A stretch of 64,000 bases of DNA from Ruminiclostridium sp. GTDB lineage: Bacteria > Bacillota > Clostridia > Oscillospirales > Ruminococcaceae. Made by a program: the position numbers and the translations under genes. This document shows positions 35,775-44,899 of this stretch, in pieces; within the stretch, counting starts at the first letter, position 1, and each line of letters starts with the position of its first letter. The DNA is taken from contig JAFUNV010000050.1 of assembly GCA_017472865.1 (NCBI GenBank), forward strand, positions 1 through 64,000, written 5' to 3'. Under the pieces are notes generated by a model, which worked only from the letters and a program-made list of their open reading frames with translations, searched no databases and had not been told where the DNA came from.

Positions 35775-36533
35775 AATAAACATTGTCTCTTTTCCCATTA
35801 TCTTGAAAATAAGCTCAAGTATTGCCACCATAACAGGTTGATGGAGGATATAGATTAACAGTGCGTGTCTGCCGATAAACGCAAGACCTGAAAACCGCAC
35901 CATGTACATTCCCTTTGCCGCCCGCCCCGATTTAAACAGGACGCCAAGGGAAGAGCCTGCCAGAAACAGCAGGAAATTAGGCAGAAGCGGAAAATAATCC
36001 ATGCTTGAAAAACCTGCAGGCGGGAATCCCAGCGGAAATAGCAGTCTTGCACTGTAAAGCGCATCGGGCATATCAATTGTAAACAGCCACGTAAATCCCA
36101 TGTAGCCGTGGCGGATATTGATTGTGATAAAATACAGAAGTCCGAAAATTATCAGACCCAGCACCCATGGAATACGGCTGACATATTTTCCGATAAAGCC
36201 GTAAATCATCATGGAAATACCTAAAAGGTGCAGTACGCCGAAATAGATAGGCGCGTAGGGAGTTATAAAAGCAGTGGCGAAAGTGAAACCCATACCTACA
36301 AAAAAGCAAAGCACACCGCGCCTGAAGCAGTTCTTTGAGTAATTTGCGGCAATACCCGAAACCAAGATAAACGTCCCCGCTATAAGCGGCTGCCACCAGT
36401 CCATTACCGTATCTATAAGCTTGCCGAAATCAATTCCGTAGAAATATACCAAATCAAAATAAAGATGGTATATTACCATGGAAATAACCGCAAGACCGCG
36501 TGTTTCATCTACAATTCCTGCTCTTTTGCCCAT
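35772..36533 (-). CDS. DUF1624 (heparan-alpha-glucosaminide N-acetyltransferase-like) membrane protein
   Basis: The 253-residue protein has about seven hydrophobic helices and starts with the family motif DETRGLAVISMVIYHLYFD (Arg and His conserved). It is acetyltransferase-like (acyltransferase-3/DUF1624), acting on an unknown acceptor at the membrane. It has its own promoter and opposes malQ. No substrate is inferable from its neighbours. Confidence 0.82.
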   Translation of the reverse strand: MGKRAGIVDETRGLAVISMVIYHLYFDLVYFYGIDFGKLIDTVMDWWQPLIAGTFILVSGIAANYSKNCFRRGVLCFFVGMGFTFATAFITPYAPIYFGVLHLLGISMMIYGFIGKYVSRIPWVLGLIIFGLLYFITINIRHGYMGFTWLFTIDMPDALYSARLLFPLGFPPAGFSSMDYFPLLPNFLLFLAGSSLGVLFKSGRAAKGMYMVRFSGLAFIGRHALLIYILHQPVMVAILELIFKIMGKETMFI

Positions 36534-36559
36534 TTTGCGCTCCTTAGTATTTTTTCTTT

Positions 36560-36588
36560 ATTCTACCATAAAATCAGAGCAATTTCAA
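36560..36588 (-). promoter_or_regulatory. Promoter of the DUF1624 gene
   Basis: Minus-strand TTGAAA (36588-36583), 17-base spacer, TAGAAT (36565-36560). It overlaps the last codons of the clp gene. Confidence 0.65.
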
Positions 36589-38951
36589 GGCTTTATCCTT
36601 TCTTCATCAAAAACAATCCTCTTTTCCGTTCTGCCTCTCAGTATTTCCTCGGAAATGGGGTTTTCCAGCAGCCGCACCATATTCCTGTAAAGATTACGCG
36701 CACCCAGCTTTTCACTGTACCCCGTCCTTGCGATATAATCCACCGCCTCGTCGGTTATTTCCAGCTCATACCCCGCTTCCTTTACCCTGTCGGAAAGCTC
36801 CTTAATCATTCCGCGGCATATACGGCGGATATTTTCTTCCGAAAGCGGCGAAAAGATTATTGTTTCATCAATGCGGTTGAGAAATTCGGGGCGGAAAACC
36901 TGCTCCAAAGCCTTTTTCTGTGGTGACGCCTGCCTGTCTGAGCCTCCGCCGAAGCCTAAAGATGCGGATTTTACACTGTCAGCTCCCGCGTTGGTAGTCA
37001 TTATTATTACGCAGTTCTTCATACTCACCCGCCGCCCGTCAGCAGAGGTTATGTGACCGTCGTCCAGCACCTGCAGAAGCAGATTAAGCACATCGGGGTG
37101 GGCTTTTTCTATCTCGTCGAACAGCACCACGCTGTACGGCTTTTTCTTTACCGCTTCAATAAGTCTGCCGCCGTCCTCATACCCCACATAGCCCGCAGGC
37201 GCACCGATAAGTGCGGAAACGCTGTGCTTTTCCATATATTCCGACATATCAAAGCGGATAAGCGCGCTCCTGTCCCCGAAAAGCGCTTCGGTCAGGGCTT
37301 TTGACAGCTCCGTTTTACCTACCCCCGTGGGGCCTGCAAAAAGAAAAGTACCAATAGGGCGGTTCTTTCTGCCTATGCCCGACCTGCCACGGCGGATTGC
37401 CGCCGCTACCGCTTCTACTGCCTTATCCTGTCCGATGACCTGCTTTTTAAGCTCCTCCTCTATACCAAGAATCGTTTCACGCTCGTCAGCAGTAAGCTTC
37501 GACAGGGGCAATCGGCTGTGACTGCCTGCCATAAGAGCGATATCCTCTGCGGTTACTGTTTTTTCACCGCCGCTTTCTACTGTTTTCAGCACCTCCGCCC
37601 TTGCTTCAAGCCCCTTTTCCTCGGCGCGTATTCTTGCAGCTTCCTCAAAATCCTGACGAAGCACGGCCGCTTCCTTCCTGTCAGACAGTGCACGAAGCCG
37701 CCTGTTCACGTCGGACAAGTCGGGTATGCTTTCATACTCCCTTATCCGCACCGCCGCGCAGGCTCTGTCCATTAAATCTATTGCCTTATCGGGGAGCTGC
37801 CGCCCCTCCATATATCTGACGGACAGCCGCACCGCCGCCTTTATCGCCTCGTCGCTTATTTTAACCTTATGGTAGTTTTCGTATTTTTCGCGGACGCCCT
37901 TTAAGATTTCCTCCGCCGCCTCTTCCTCAGGCTCTTCGATTGTGACAGGCTGAAACCGACGTTCAAGTGCACCGTCCTTTTCGATATAGCGGCGGTATTC
38001 CTCGGTGGTAGTGGCACCGATAACCTGAATTTCACCCCTTGACAGGGCAGGTTTTAAGATGTTAGCCGCGTCTATTGCGCCCTCTGCCGCACCTGCACCC
38101 ACAAGTCCGTGGATTTCATCTATAAATAGTATGATATTCCCTGCCTCGCTTACTTCAAGTATCACGCTTTTAAGTCTTTCCTCAAAATCACCGCGGTATT
38201 TAGCTCCCGCAATCATGGACGGTATATCCAGACAGTATATCCGATGATTTTTTAATGCTTCGGGCACCTCGCCCTCTGCAATTCTCAGGGCTACACCCTC
38301 CGCCACTGCCGTTTTACCTACTCCGCTTTCTCCTATGAAGCATGGGTTGTTCTTTCTGCGTCGGAGCAGTATCTGCACCGCCTCGGCTATTTCATTATCG
38401 CGGCAGAAAACAGGGTCAAGCCGTCCTGCGGCGGCGTCTGCGGTTATATCACGGGCATATTTTTTCAAGGCATTAAGCTTTTTGTCGTTCTTGTCAAGTC
38501 TCGGCGGGTCAAACTTTTTAACTCCGCCCATGCAATCATGCCGCAGCTTTTCTGTATTCACTCCCGACTCCTTCAGAAACAGCATACCGTAACAACCCTC
38601 GTCCTCGATAATTGCGCTCAGAATATACTCCGTCCCTGTAAGACTGCGGCTGTCGGCACGGGCTTTTTCCAATGCGCTTTCAAGTATACGCTTGCTTCGG
38701 GGAGTAAAATCGCGTACCGTAAGTCTTGTAGCTACGCCTTTACCCACTACCAGCCTTATTTTCTCCAGTATATCGCCGTCATTAACCCCCTGACGGCTTA
38801 AAAGCAGGTGGGCGGTACTGCTTTTCTCCGCCGCAAGTCCGTAGAGGATATGCTCGCTGCCCACATAGGTATGACCTAAGGACATTGCCGCTTCCAGCGC
38901 CTTTGTCAGCGCCAGGTTAGATTTTTCCGTAAAGCCTTTGAATTCTGTCAT
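36585..38951 (-). CDS. clpC: Clp protease ATP-binding subunit, ClpC type
   Basis: The 788-residue protein has a double Clp N domain (residues 1-145), two AAA+ modules (Walker A GESGVGKTA near 210 and GPTGVGKTE near 540) and a UVR-like motif in the linker. A ClpP-binding tripeptide-loop LGF lies in SLGFGGGSD. ClpC unfolds proteins for ClpP degradation and controls stress responses. It is not linked to mcsA/mcsB or ctsR here, which is unusual for ClpC in Firmicutes, so a general ClpA/ClpC-like name is safer. GGAGGGTCACC precedes ATG 38951. Confidence 0.85.
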   Translation of the reverse strand: MTEFKGFTEKSNLALTKALEAAMSLGHTYVGSEHILYGLAAEKSSTAHLLLSRQGVNDGDILEKIRLVVGKGVATRLTVRDFTPRSKRILESALEKARADSRSLTGTEYILSAIIEDEGCYGMLFLKESGVNTEKLRHDCMGGVKKFDPPRLDKNDKKLNALKKYARDITADAAAGRLDPVFCRDNEIAEAVQILLRRRKNNPCFIGESGVGKTAVAEGVALRIAEGEVPEALKNHRIYCLDIPSMIAGAKYRGDFEERLKSVILEVSEAGNIILFIDEIHGLVGAGAAEGAIDAANILKPALSRGEIQVIGATTTEEYRRYIEKDGALERRFQPVTIEEPEEEAAEEILKGVREKYENYHKVKISDEAIKAAVRLSVRYMEGRQLPDKAIDLMDRACAAVRIREYESIPDLSDVNRRLRALSDRKEAAVLRQDFEEAARIRAEEKGLEARAEVLKTVESGGEKTVTAEDIALMAGSHSRLPLSKLTADERETILGIEEELKKQVIGQDKAVEAVAAAIRRGRSGIGRKNRPIGTFLFAGPTGVGKTELSKALTEALFGDRSALIRFDMSEYMEKHSVSALIGAPAGYVGYEDGGRLIEAVKKKPYSVVLFDEIEKAHPDVLNLLLQVLDDGHITSADGRRVSMKNCVIIMTTNAGADSVKSASLGFGGGSDRQASPQKKALEQVFRPEFLNRIDETIIFSPLSEENIRRICRGMIKELSDRVKEAGYELEITDEAVDYIARTGYSEKLGARNLYRNMVRLLENPISEEILRGRTEKRIVFDEERIKP

Positions 38952-39033
38952 GGTGACCCTCCGTTATTTAAAGAATAATTAATAATGTCATTGAAAAATA
39001 AGTAACCTTTTTCTGCCTCCGTCATATATTATA

Positions 39034-39051
39034 TTATGAAACGTTTCATAA
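39034..39051. promoter_or_regulatory. 18-bp perfect palindrome, operator-like
   Basis: TTATGAAACGTTTCATAA reads the same on both strands. A central CG with AAA/TTT flanks is typical for LacI/GalR-family operators. It lies between the clp gene and the Cys-rich peptide gene, in the promoter zone of both. Confidence 0.55.
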
Positions 39052-39075
39052 ATATTTAATCAGGAGGTACCAATT

Positions 39076-39231
39076 ATGTTTGGTAACAATAGCTGTATCT
39101 GGATCATCGTACTCATTCTCTTATTCTGCTGCTGCGGTAACGGCTGTGGCAATAACTGGGGAAGCAACGCAAACGACGGCTGTGGCTGTGGCTGCGGCAA
39201 CAACGGTTGCGGTAACAACGGCTGCTGCTGA
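39076..39231 (+). CDS. Tiny Cys/Gly/Asn-rich membrane peptide
   Basis: A 51-residue gene starts at ATG 39076 behind AGGAGG at ideal spacing. The product begins MFGNNSCIWIIVLILLFCCC, which is one hydrophobic helix ending in a Cys run, and continues as a tail of Gly, Asn and Cys (for example GNGCGNN and GCGCGCGNN). It resembles small YjcZ-type or spore-coat-like peptides of Firmicutes, but the family is not certain. An 18-bp palindrome lies just upstream and a hairpin that includes the stop codon follows (39228-39246). Confidence 0.75.
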   Translation: MFGNNSCIWIIVLILLFCCCGNGCGNNWGSNANDGCGCGCGNNGCGNNGCC

Positions 39232-39246
39232 GGCGAACCGCCTCAG
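39228..39246. repeat. Hairpin covering the stop codon of the Cys-rich peptide gene
   Basis: CTGAGGCG (39228-39235) and CGCCTCAG (39239-39246) with a 3-base loop; no T-run. Confidence 0.4.
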
Positions 39247-39315
39247 GTAGTTCCCGCCTCTTCTGACTTTGATTTCTTCATAAGCTGATTAACGGCGGGG
39301 ACGGTGACACAAAAC

Positions 39316-39335
39316 GGGGCGGGAATACCCGCCCC
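39316..39335 (+). terminator. GC-rich hairpin, probable terminator
   Basis: GGGGCGGG (39316-39323) / CCCGCCCC (39328-39335). The following stretch is only weakly T-rich. Confidence 0.5.
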
Positions 39336-39391
39336 ACTCTCTTAAAACCGCGGTATTAGGTGAAAATCCTGTTTTTGCGGAATAAAAAGAC

Positions 39392-39427
39392 GAACAGCGA
39401 CAGTCCTCAATGGGGCTGCCGCCGTTC
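39392..39427 (-). terminator. mscS terminator
   Basis: GAACAGCGACAG (39392-39403) / CTGCCGCCGTTC (39416-39427) pair with two mismatches; the minus strand continues with CTTTTTATT. Confidence 0.55.
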
Positions 39428-39458
39428 CTGTATATATCTTTTGTTCTACTTTTTAGCT

Positions 39459-40355
39459 TTACTTGTTTTTAATAAATACGTCCAGCTGGTTAAAGGGTAC
39501 GTCGATATTGTCCTTAACGAACTGTCTGCGGATTGCTTCGAGAGAATCGAAATAAATTGTCCAGTAATCAGAAGCCTTGCCCCAGAGACGAACAGTGATA
39601 CCGAGGCTGCTTGCGTCCTGACTTACAAGACGGATAAAGGGAGCCTTGTCACCGTCACGCATAATCATTGCGTTGCCCTCGATTGCCTTGTTGATGGAAG
39701 CGATAGCGCGGTCAAGGTCCTCAGCGTAGGAAATACTGATAAGGTGGTCAACACGGCGTGTCTCAGCGTCAGAGAAGTTGAGAACAACAGAGTTTGCTGC
39801 TGTGCCGTTGGGGATAAATACGATCTTGTTGTCAACGGTCATGAGCTTTGTGTAGAGGATAGAAATTGCTTCAACTGTACCCTCTTCGCCGCCGCACTTG
39901 ACGTAGCTGCCTACCTTGAAGGGCTTTTCAATAAGAATAAGGAAACCGCCTGCAAGATTGGAAAGGCTGTTCTGGAGCGCAAGACCTACGGCAACGCCCG
40001 CTGTTGCCACAACAGCAACGATAGAATCCATGGGAACTCCCAGAGTTGTGAGCACGATAATAATTACGAATACGTTAAGTACGATTTTTACTGCGGATTT
40101 TGCAAAGCTGCTGATTGTAAGGTCGAGCTTTGACTTATCCATAGCTTTTCCCATAAGCTTCAGTATTAGCTTGGAGACAAGCATACCGATTATCAGAATG
40201 ATAATTGCAATGATAATTGTGGGGAGCTTGCCCACAAAGCTGTTCCAGATACCGCTTACCATATCGCTCATGTGGTTAACACTTTCGGTAGCAGCTTCAA
40301 CGCTTGCTTCAACCGTTTCTTCCAGAGTTTCAACAGCAAGAAGATTAATATTCAT
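39459..40355 (-). CDS. Small-conductance mechanosensitive channel (MscS family)
   Basis: The 298-residue protein has three hydrophobic segments (about 45-65, 90-110, 115-135), and the third, pore-lining helix is typical (VAVVATAGVAVGLALQNSLS). The beta domain follows with EKPFKVGSYVKCGGEEGTVEAI. MscS channels open under hypo-osmotic stress. It lies alone between two terminators, upstream of gdhA's convergence point. Confidence 0.93.
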   Translation of the reverse strand: MNINLLAVETLEETVEASVEAATESVNHMSDMVSGIWNSFVGKLPTIIIAIIILIIGMLVSKLILKLMGKAMDKSKLDLTISSFAKSAVKIVLNVFVIIIVLTTLGVPMDSIVAVVATAGVAVGLALQNSLSNLAGGFLILIEKPFKVGSYVKCGGEEGTVEAISILYTKLMTVDNKIVFIPNGTAANSVVLNFSDAETRRVDHLISISYAEDLDRAIASINKAIEGNAMIMRDGDKAPFIRLVSQDASSLGITVRLWGKASDYWTIYFDSLEAIRRQFVKDNIDVPFNQLDVFIKNK

Positions 40356-40477
40356 GATATGATTCCTTTCATTAAACGAAACAGCGGAGGGTACACAACC
40401 CTGAGGGTCGGGATTTCCCGCCCTGTGGATTATGTATTCCGCTCCGCTTTTGTTCTTATGTATTTATTTCTGAGAGA

Positions 40478-41830
40478 TTATACGCAACCCTGAGCCTTCA
40501 TTGCTTCAGCAACCTTTAAGAAACCTGCAATGTTTGCACCTGCAACGAGGTCATCGCCGAGACCGTAGGTCTTGGCAGCATTTACAGAAGCTTCAAAGAT
40601 GTTCTTCATGATGCCCTTGAGCTTTTCATCAACTTCTTCAGCTGTCCAGCTGTATCTCATGGAGTTCTGGGACATTTCGAGACCGGAAACGGCTACACCG
40701 CCTGCGTTAACAGCCTTGGAAGGAGCAACGATAACGTTCTTGGACTTGAGGAATGCGATAGCTTCGTTTGTTGTAGGCATGTTGGAAACTTCTACGTAGT
40801 ACTTTACGCCGTTAGCAACAATCTTTTCTGCTTCAGCCATGCCGATTTCGTTCTGTGTAGCGCAGGGCATGATGATATCAGCCTTAACGCCCCAGGGCTT
40901 TTCACCTGCGTGGAATTCAGCGCCGAACTTATCAGCATAATCCTGTGCTCTGTTGCGGCAAGAAGCACGCATTTCAAGCATATATGCAATCTTTTCAGGA
41001 GTATTGATACCGTCCTTGTCGTATACATAGCCGTCAGGACCGGAAAGTGTAACAACCTTACCGCCGAGCTCTGTAACCTTGAGTGCAACACCCCATGCTA
41101 CGTTACCGAAACCGGAGATAGCAACTGTCTTGCCCTTGATATCATCGCTGAAGTGCTTTAACATTTCTACTGTGTAGTAAACTGCGCCGTAGCCTGTTGC
41201 TTCGGGACGGATAAGAGAGCCGCCGTACTGGATGCCCTTACCTGTAAGTACGCCTGTGAACTCGTTTCTGAGTCTCTTGTACTGACCGAACATGTAGCCG
41301 ATTTCACGTGCGCCTACACCGATGTCACCTGCGGGAACGTCGAGGTCGGGACCGATGTGTCTGGAAAGCTCTGTCATGAAGCTCTGGCAGAAACGCATAA
41401 CTTCAGCGTCGGACTTGCCCTGAGGGTCGAAGTCGGAACCGCCCTTGCCGCCGCCCATAGGGAGAGAGGTGAGGGAGTTCTTGAAAATCTGTTCAAAGCC
41501 TAAGAACTTGATAATACCGAGGTATACGTTGGGAGCGAATCTTAAACCGCCCTTGTAAGGTCCGATAGCGGAGTTGAACTGAACACGGAAGCCACGGTTA
41601 ACCTGTGTCTTACCGTTGTCGTCTACCCAGGGTACACGGAACATAATCTGTCTTTCGGGTTCAACGATTCTTTCGAGAACGCCTGCTTCAACAAGGTCGG
41701 GGCGCTGTTCTACAACAGGCTCGATGCTTTCGAGAACTTCTGTAACGGTCTGAATGAATTCAGGCTCGCCTGCATTTCTTTTCTTTACTCTTTCGAGTAA
41801 GTCGTTAAGGTACTGGTTCTTGATTGCCAT
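40478..41830 (-). CDS. gdhA: NADP-specific glutamate dehydrogenase
   Basis: The 450-residue protein has the catalytic block PMGGGKGGSDFDP, the Rossmann motif SGFGNVAWG, and overall length of the hexameric bacterial/NADP type. It interconverts 2-oxoglutarate plus ammonium and glutamate, the main nitrogen assimilation step in many gut clostridia. CAGGAGGAAAGTTCC precedes ATG 41830. It has its own promoter. Confidence 0.97.
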   Translation of the reverse strand: MAIKNQYLNDLLERVKKRNAGEPEFIQTVTEVLESIEPVVEQRPDLVEAGVLERIVEPERQIMFRVPWVDDNGKTQVNRGFRVQFNSAIGPYKGGLRFAPNVYLGIIKFLGFEQIFKNSLTSLPMGGGKGGSDFDPQGKSDAEVMRFCQSFMTELSRHIGPDLDVPAGDIGVGAREIGYMFGQYKRLRNEFTGVLTGKGIQYGGSLIRPEATGYGAVYYTVEMLKHFSDDIKGKTVAISGFGNVAWGVALKVTELGGKVVTLSGPDGYVYDKDGINTPEKIAYMLEMRASCRNRAQDYADKFGAEFHAGEKPWGVKADIIMPCATQNEIGMAEAEKIVANGVKYYVEVSNMPTTNEAIAFLKSKNVIVAPSKAVNAGGVAVSGLEMSQNSMRYSWTAEEVDEKLKGIMKNIFEASVNAAKTYGLGDDLVAGANIAGFLKVAEAMKAQGCV

Positions 41831-41906
41831 TGGAACTTTCCTCCTGAAAATAGAAATTTTGGGGTTTACAGCACATTTTCACGCTGTAAATCAACTGACA
41901 ATAGTA

Positions 41907-41935
41907 ATAATAGCACATTTTGTCATATTTTGCAA
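41907..41935 (-). promoter_or_regulatory. gdhA promoter
   Basis: Minus-strand TTGCAA (41935-41930), 17-base spacer, TATTAT (41912-41907). Confidence 0.7.
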
Positions 41936-42070
41936 TATGTTTGATGAAAAAATTTCAAAAAAATTTAAAAATATGCATTTCCTCATTGCACAAACCGTTA
42001 AATTTGCAGATTTTTTAACAAGATATTTCAATTTTGAAGAAAAACAGATAATGCAAAGATTAAGATGATA

Positions 42071-43294
42071 TCACTGTCCTGCCGCATAGGCGGTAGAAAA
42101 GGCTATCTGTAAATTAAATCCGCCCGTGAAGCCTGTCACGTCGATAATCTCGCCTGCAAAATAAAGTCCGCCCACGATTTTTGATTCCATGGTTTTAGGA
42201 TTAATCTCCTTGACGGAAACTCCGCCGTCAGTGATTATTGCCTCGGAAATAGGACGGTAAGAGGTGACCTCAAGCGAAAATCCCTTTACCGCACGGATAA
42301 GCGCCATGCGTTCCTCACGTGTAACGGAATTACACTGCTTTTCGGGGTTAATACCGCATTTTTTCAGCAGGGGCAGAATGATTTTTTCAGGCAGGAGCTT
42401 TCTCAGAGCGTTGTCAAGCTGCATATTCTTTCTTTCGAGAAAATCACGCTGAACGCGGCTGTCAAGCTGTTCTTCCGAAAGAGCAGGCTTCAAATCTATA
42501 AAAAGGCTGTACTTTCCACGGGAAATATCGCCCATGTGTGAGCTTGCGCTGAGCACCAACGGTCCTGAAACGCCGAAATGAGTAAACAGTATTTCTCCCA
42601 TTTCCTTGAAAATAACCTTCCCTTTTTCGTTATCACGAACCGAAAGTGTTGAATTTTTAAGGCTGAGCCCCATCATTTCAGCGCAGTTTTCTTCCGTTTC
42701 CAGCGGTACAAGAGAGGGCTTCAGCGGTGTTACAGTATGACCAAGTCGCTCTGCCATCTTGTAGCCGTCGCCTGTGGAGCCTGTGACGGGGTAGGACATT
42801 CCGCCTGTGGCAAGAATAACTTTAGGCGCGGAGAAATGCCCCTTGTCGGTCTTTACGCCTGTCACAAATCCGTCCCCGACCGTTATATCAAGAGCACGGG
42901 TGCGGATTATCACAACACCCTCCCTTTTCATTTTGAAAAACAGCGCGTCCACAATGTCATAGGCCTTATCAGATACGGGAAAAACACGGTTGCCGCGCTC
43001 GGTTTTCAATGGCACGCCCTCGTTTTCAAAAAACGCCATTACGTCCGAGGGGTCGTGCATAGACAAAGCACTGTACATGAAGCGAGGGTTGCGGGGGATA
43101 TTTTTCATGATTTCGTCGGCAGTGCAGTTATTTGTAAGGTTACACCTGCCCTTGCCCGTTATGGCAAGCTTTCTGCCCACCTTTTCGTTAGGTTCAATTA
43201 TGGCTGTTTTATAGCCGTTCGTGGCGCTTGTTACTGCGGCATACATTCCCGCCGCACCTGCGCCGATTACTATACAATCAAAATTCTTTTCCAT
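42071..43294 (-). CDS. HI0933-like NAD(P)/FAD-dependent oxidoreductase
   Basis: The ATG at 43294 is preceded by AAAAGGAAG; the frame extends 31 codons further across the promoter. The 407-residue protein has the FAD-binding motif VIGAGAAGMYAAVTS, the family block KVGRKLAITGKGRCNLTN, and GGVSVKEINPKTMESKIV with the C-terminal GGFNLQIAFSTAYAAG. These BaiN/HI0933-type flavoproteins reduce unknown substrates (some act on bile acid intermediates). The physiological role here is unknown. Confidence 0.9.
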   Translation of the reverse strand: MEKNFDCIVIGAGAAGMYAAVTSATNGYKTAIIEPNEKVGRKLAITGKGRCNLTNNCTADEIMKNIPRNPRFMYSALSMHDPSDVMAFFENEGVPLKTERGNRVFPVSDKAYDIVDALFFKMKREGVVIIRTRALDITVGDGFVTGVKTDKGHFSAPKVILATGGMSYPVTGSTGDGYKMAERLGHTVTPLKPSLVPLETEENCAEMMGLSLKNSTLSVRDNEKGKVIFKEMGEILFTHFGVSGPLVLSASSHMGDISRGKYSLFIDLKPALSEEQLDSRVQRDFLERKNMQLDNALRKLLPEKIILPLLKKCGINPEKQCNSVTREERMALIRAVKGFSLEVTSYRPISEAIITDGGVSVKEINPKTMESKIVGGLYFAGEIIDVTGFTGGFNLQIAFSTAYAAGQ

Positions 43295-43326
43295 TTGTAC
43301 TTCCTTTTCATATAAGGTATGTTTAA

Positions 43327-43355
43327 ATTTTACCACAAACCATAACTTACTGCAA
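43327..43355 (-). promoter_or_regulatory. Promoter of the HI0933-like gene
   Basis: Minus-strand TTGCAG (43355-43350), 17-base spacer, TAAAAT (43332-43327). Confidence 0.7.
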
Positions 43356-43414
43356 GTGTTATGTGTAAAAATATTCCGCGGCGGCAAAGATTATGCAAGT
43401 TTCAAAAATTTCTC

Positions 43415-43443
43415 TTGCATTTTTTACCTTTATGTGTTACAAT
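43415..43443 (+). promoter_or_regulatory. Promoter of the RpiR-type regulator gene
   Basis: TTGCAT (43415-43420), 17-base spacer, TACAAT (43438-43443). Confidence 0.7.
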
Positions 43444-43489
43444 GTGAAAAAGCGATTACGCTATTTTTTTATAATTACGGAGTAATGCT

Positions 43490-44350
43490 ATGCATAACAA
43501 TCTTCTTTCCGATATTGAATCCCGAATGGCGGAATTTTCCAAAAGCCAGCGTTATCTTGCGGATTTCATTATAAATCACTACGAAAAGGCTTCCTTTATG
43601 ACAGCTGCAAAGTTGGGTGCGGCAGTAAACGTCAGCGAAAGCACCGTTGTGCGCTTCGCAATTGAAATGGGCTTTGAAGGCTATCCGGAAATGCAGAGGG
43701 CACTTCAGGATTACAGCAAAAACCGCCTTACCACCTTACAGCGCCTTGATATTGCCAGTGACAGGCTTGCAGGCGGAAATCTCATAAAGAATGTCCTTAC
43801 CCAGGACGTGGACAGAATACGCACCACCCTTGAAAATATTTCCGAGGAAAGTTTCAACCGTTCGGTTGATAAGATTCTGAAGGCGGAGAAAATCTATATT
43901 TTCGGCGCAATGAGCAGTGATATCCTATCCCGCTTCTTACACAACTACCTGAGTCTTGCCTTTGAGAATGTAATTTACGTTTCACCCATAAATTCCAGCG
44001 GTATACTCAAAAGTATCCTGCGTATCGGCGCTGACGACGTAATGATTTCCATATCATTCCCACGTTATTCCAAAAACACCATAACTGCTACCGCCTATGC
44101 AAAAAAACGCGGGGCGGACGTTATTGCAATTACAGACTGCGCCTCCTCTCCTCTCGCAGAATATGCGGACGAGCTTCTGCTTGCGAAAAGTGACATGGTG
44201 AGCTTTGCAGACAGCCTTGTAGCACCTTTAAGTCTTATAAATGCACTGCTGGTTGCAGTAGGCGAGCGCTGCCGTCCTCAGCTGGACACGACCCTTATAG
44301 AACTGGAAAATCTCTGGGCAGAGAATGAGGCTTTCAAAAAAGACGAATGA
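43490..44350 (+). CDS. MurR/RpiR family transcriptional regulator
   Basis: The 286-residue protein has an N-terminal helix-turn-helix (LGAAVNVSESTVVRFAIEMGFEGYPE) and a C-terminal SIS sugar-phosphate-binding domain (ADDVMISISFPRYSKNTI, VIAITDCASSPLAEYADELL). Such regulators respond to phosphosugars. No sugar operon is adjacent, so its target cannot be told. It ends at a strong terminator. Confidence 0.92.
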   Translation: MHNNLLSDIESRMAEFSKSQRYLADFIINHYEKASFMTAAKLGAAVNVSESTVVRFAIEMGFEGYPEMQRALQDYSKNRLTTLQRLDIASDRLAGGNLIKNVLTQDVDRIRTTLENISEESFNRSVDKILKAEKIYIFGAMSSDILSRFLHNYLSLAFENVIYVSPINSSGILKSILRIGADDVMISISFPRYSKNTITATAYAKKRGADVIAITDCASSPLAEYADELLLAKSDMVSFADSLVAPLSLINALLVAVGERCRPQLDTTLIELENLWAENEAFKKDE

Positions 44351-44369
44351 AAATCAGAATATATAAATA

Positions 44370-44400
44370 CGGGCGACCACTGGTCGCCCGCTTTGTTTTG
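44370..44400 (+). terminator. Terminator of the RpiR-type regulator gene
   Basis: CGGGCGACC / GGTCGCCCG (44370-44378, 44382-44390) followed by CTTTGTTTTG. Confidence 0.8.
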
Positions 44401-44416
44401 CCGGTTTTTAAACTTT

Positions 44417-44899
44417 TTACAATATCTTCTCCATGCCGATTTTCTGCGGCACAAGCCCCATTTTCTCATAAAAACGCATTGCGCTTTCATTGCAGCTCCA
44501 CACATTAAGCGTTACATTGTAACAGCCGCTTTCACGGGCGAAATCCAGCACCGCCTCGTACAGCTTACTGCCGATATGCTTTCCCCTTTCCTTTTCATCA
44601 ACGCACAGGTCGTCGATGTATAAAGTCTTTATATCTGTCAGAATATGGCTGTCCTTGTGCTGCTGGAAAATGCAGAAAGCATAACCCATAACCTGGTCAT
44701 TTTCGTCCGCCGCAATCAGCACGGGCGTATTTTTATCATGGATTATGGAGATAATCTCGCTGTCGGTGTATTTACGGGTATTGCCCTTGAAAAGGTCAGG
44801 TCTTCCCTCGTGATGAACGGTAAGCACCTGTAAAAGCAGGCTTTTTATGCCCTCTAAATCCTCATCCTTGGCAGAACGCACGATAATCTCACTTTTCAT
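44417..44899 (-). CDS. GNAT family N-acetyltransferase
   Basis: The ATG at 44899 (MKSEIIVRSAKDEDLEG) fits the GNAT start and lies behind AAGGAGGGC; the frame also extends upstream. The 160-residue protein has the acetyl-CoA loop ERGKHIGSKLYEAVLDFA and the C-terminal NVWSCNESAMRFYEKMGL. The start overlaps the stop of the next membrane protein gene by 11 bases, so the pair are coupled. The substrate is unknown. Confidence 0.88.
   Translation of the reverse strand: MKSEIIVRSAKDEDLEGIKSLLLQVLTVHHEGRPDLFKGNTRKYTDSEIISIIHDKNTPVLIAADENDQVMGYAFCIFQQHKDSHILTDIKTLYIDDLCVDEKERGKHIGSKLYEAVLDFARESGCYNVTLNVWSCNESAMRFYEKMGLVPQKIGMEKIL

Noticed and set aside
39034..39051. Reading of the palindrome as a CcpA cre site
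   Set aside because: The spacing between TG and the central CG is one base short of the cre consensus; a general LacI-family operator is the safer label.
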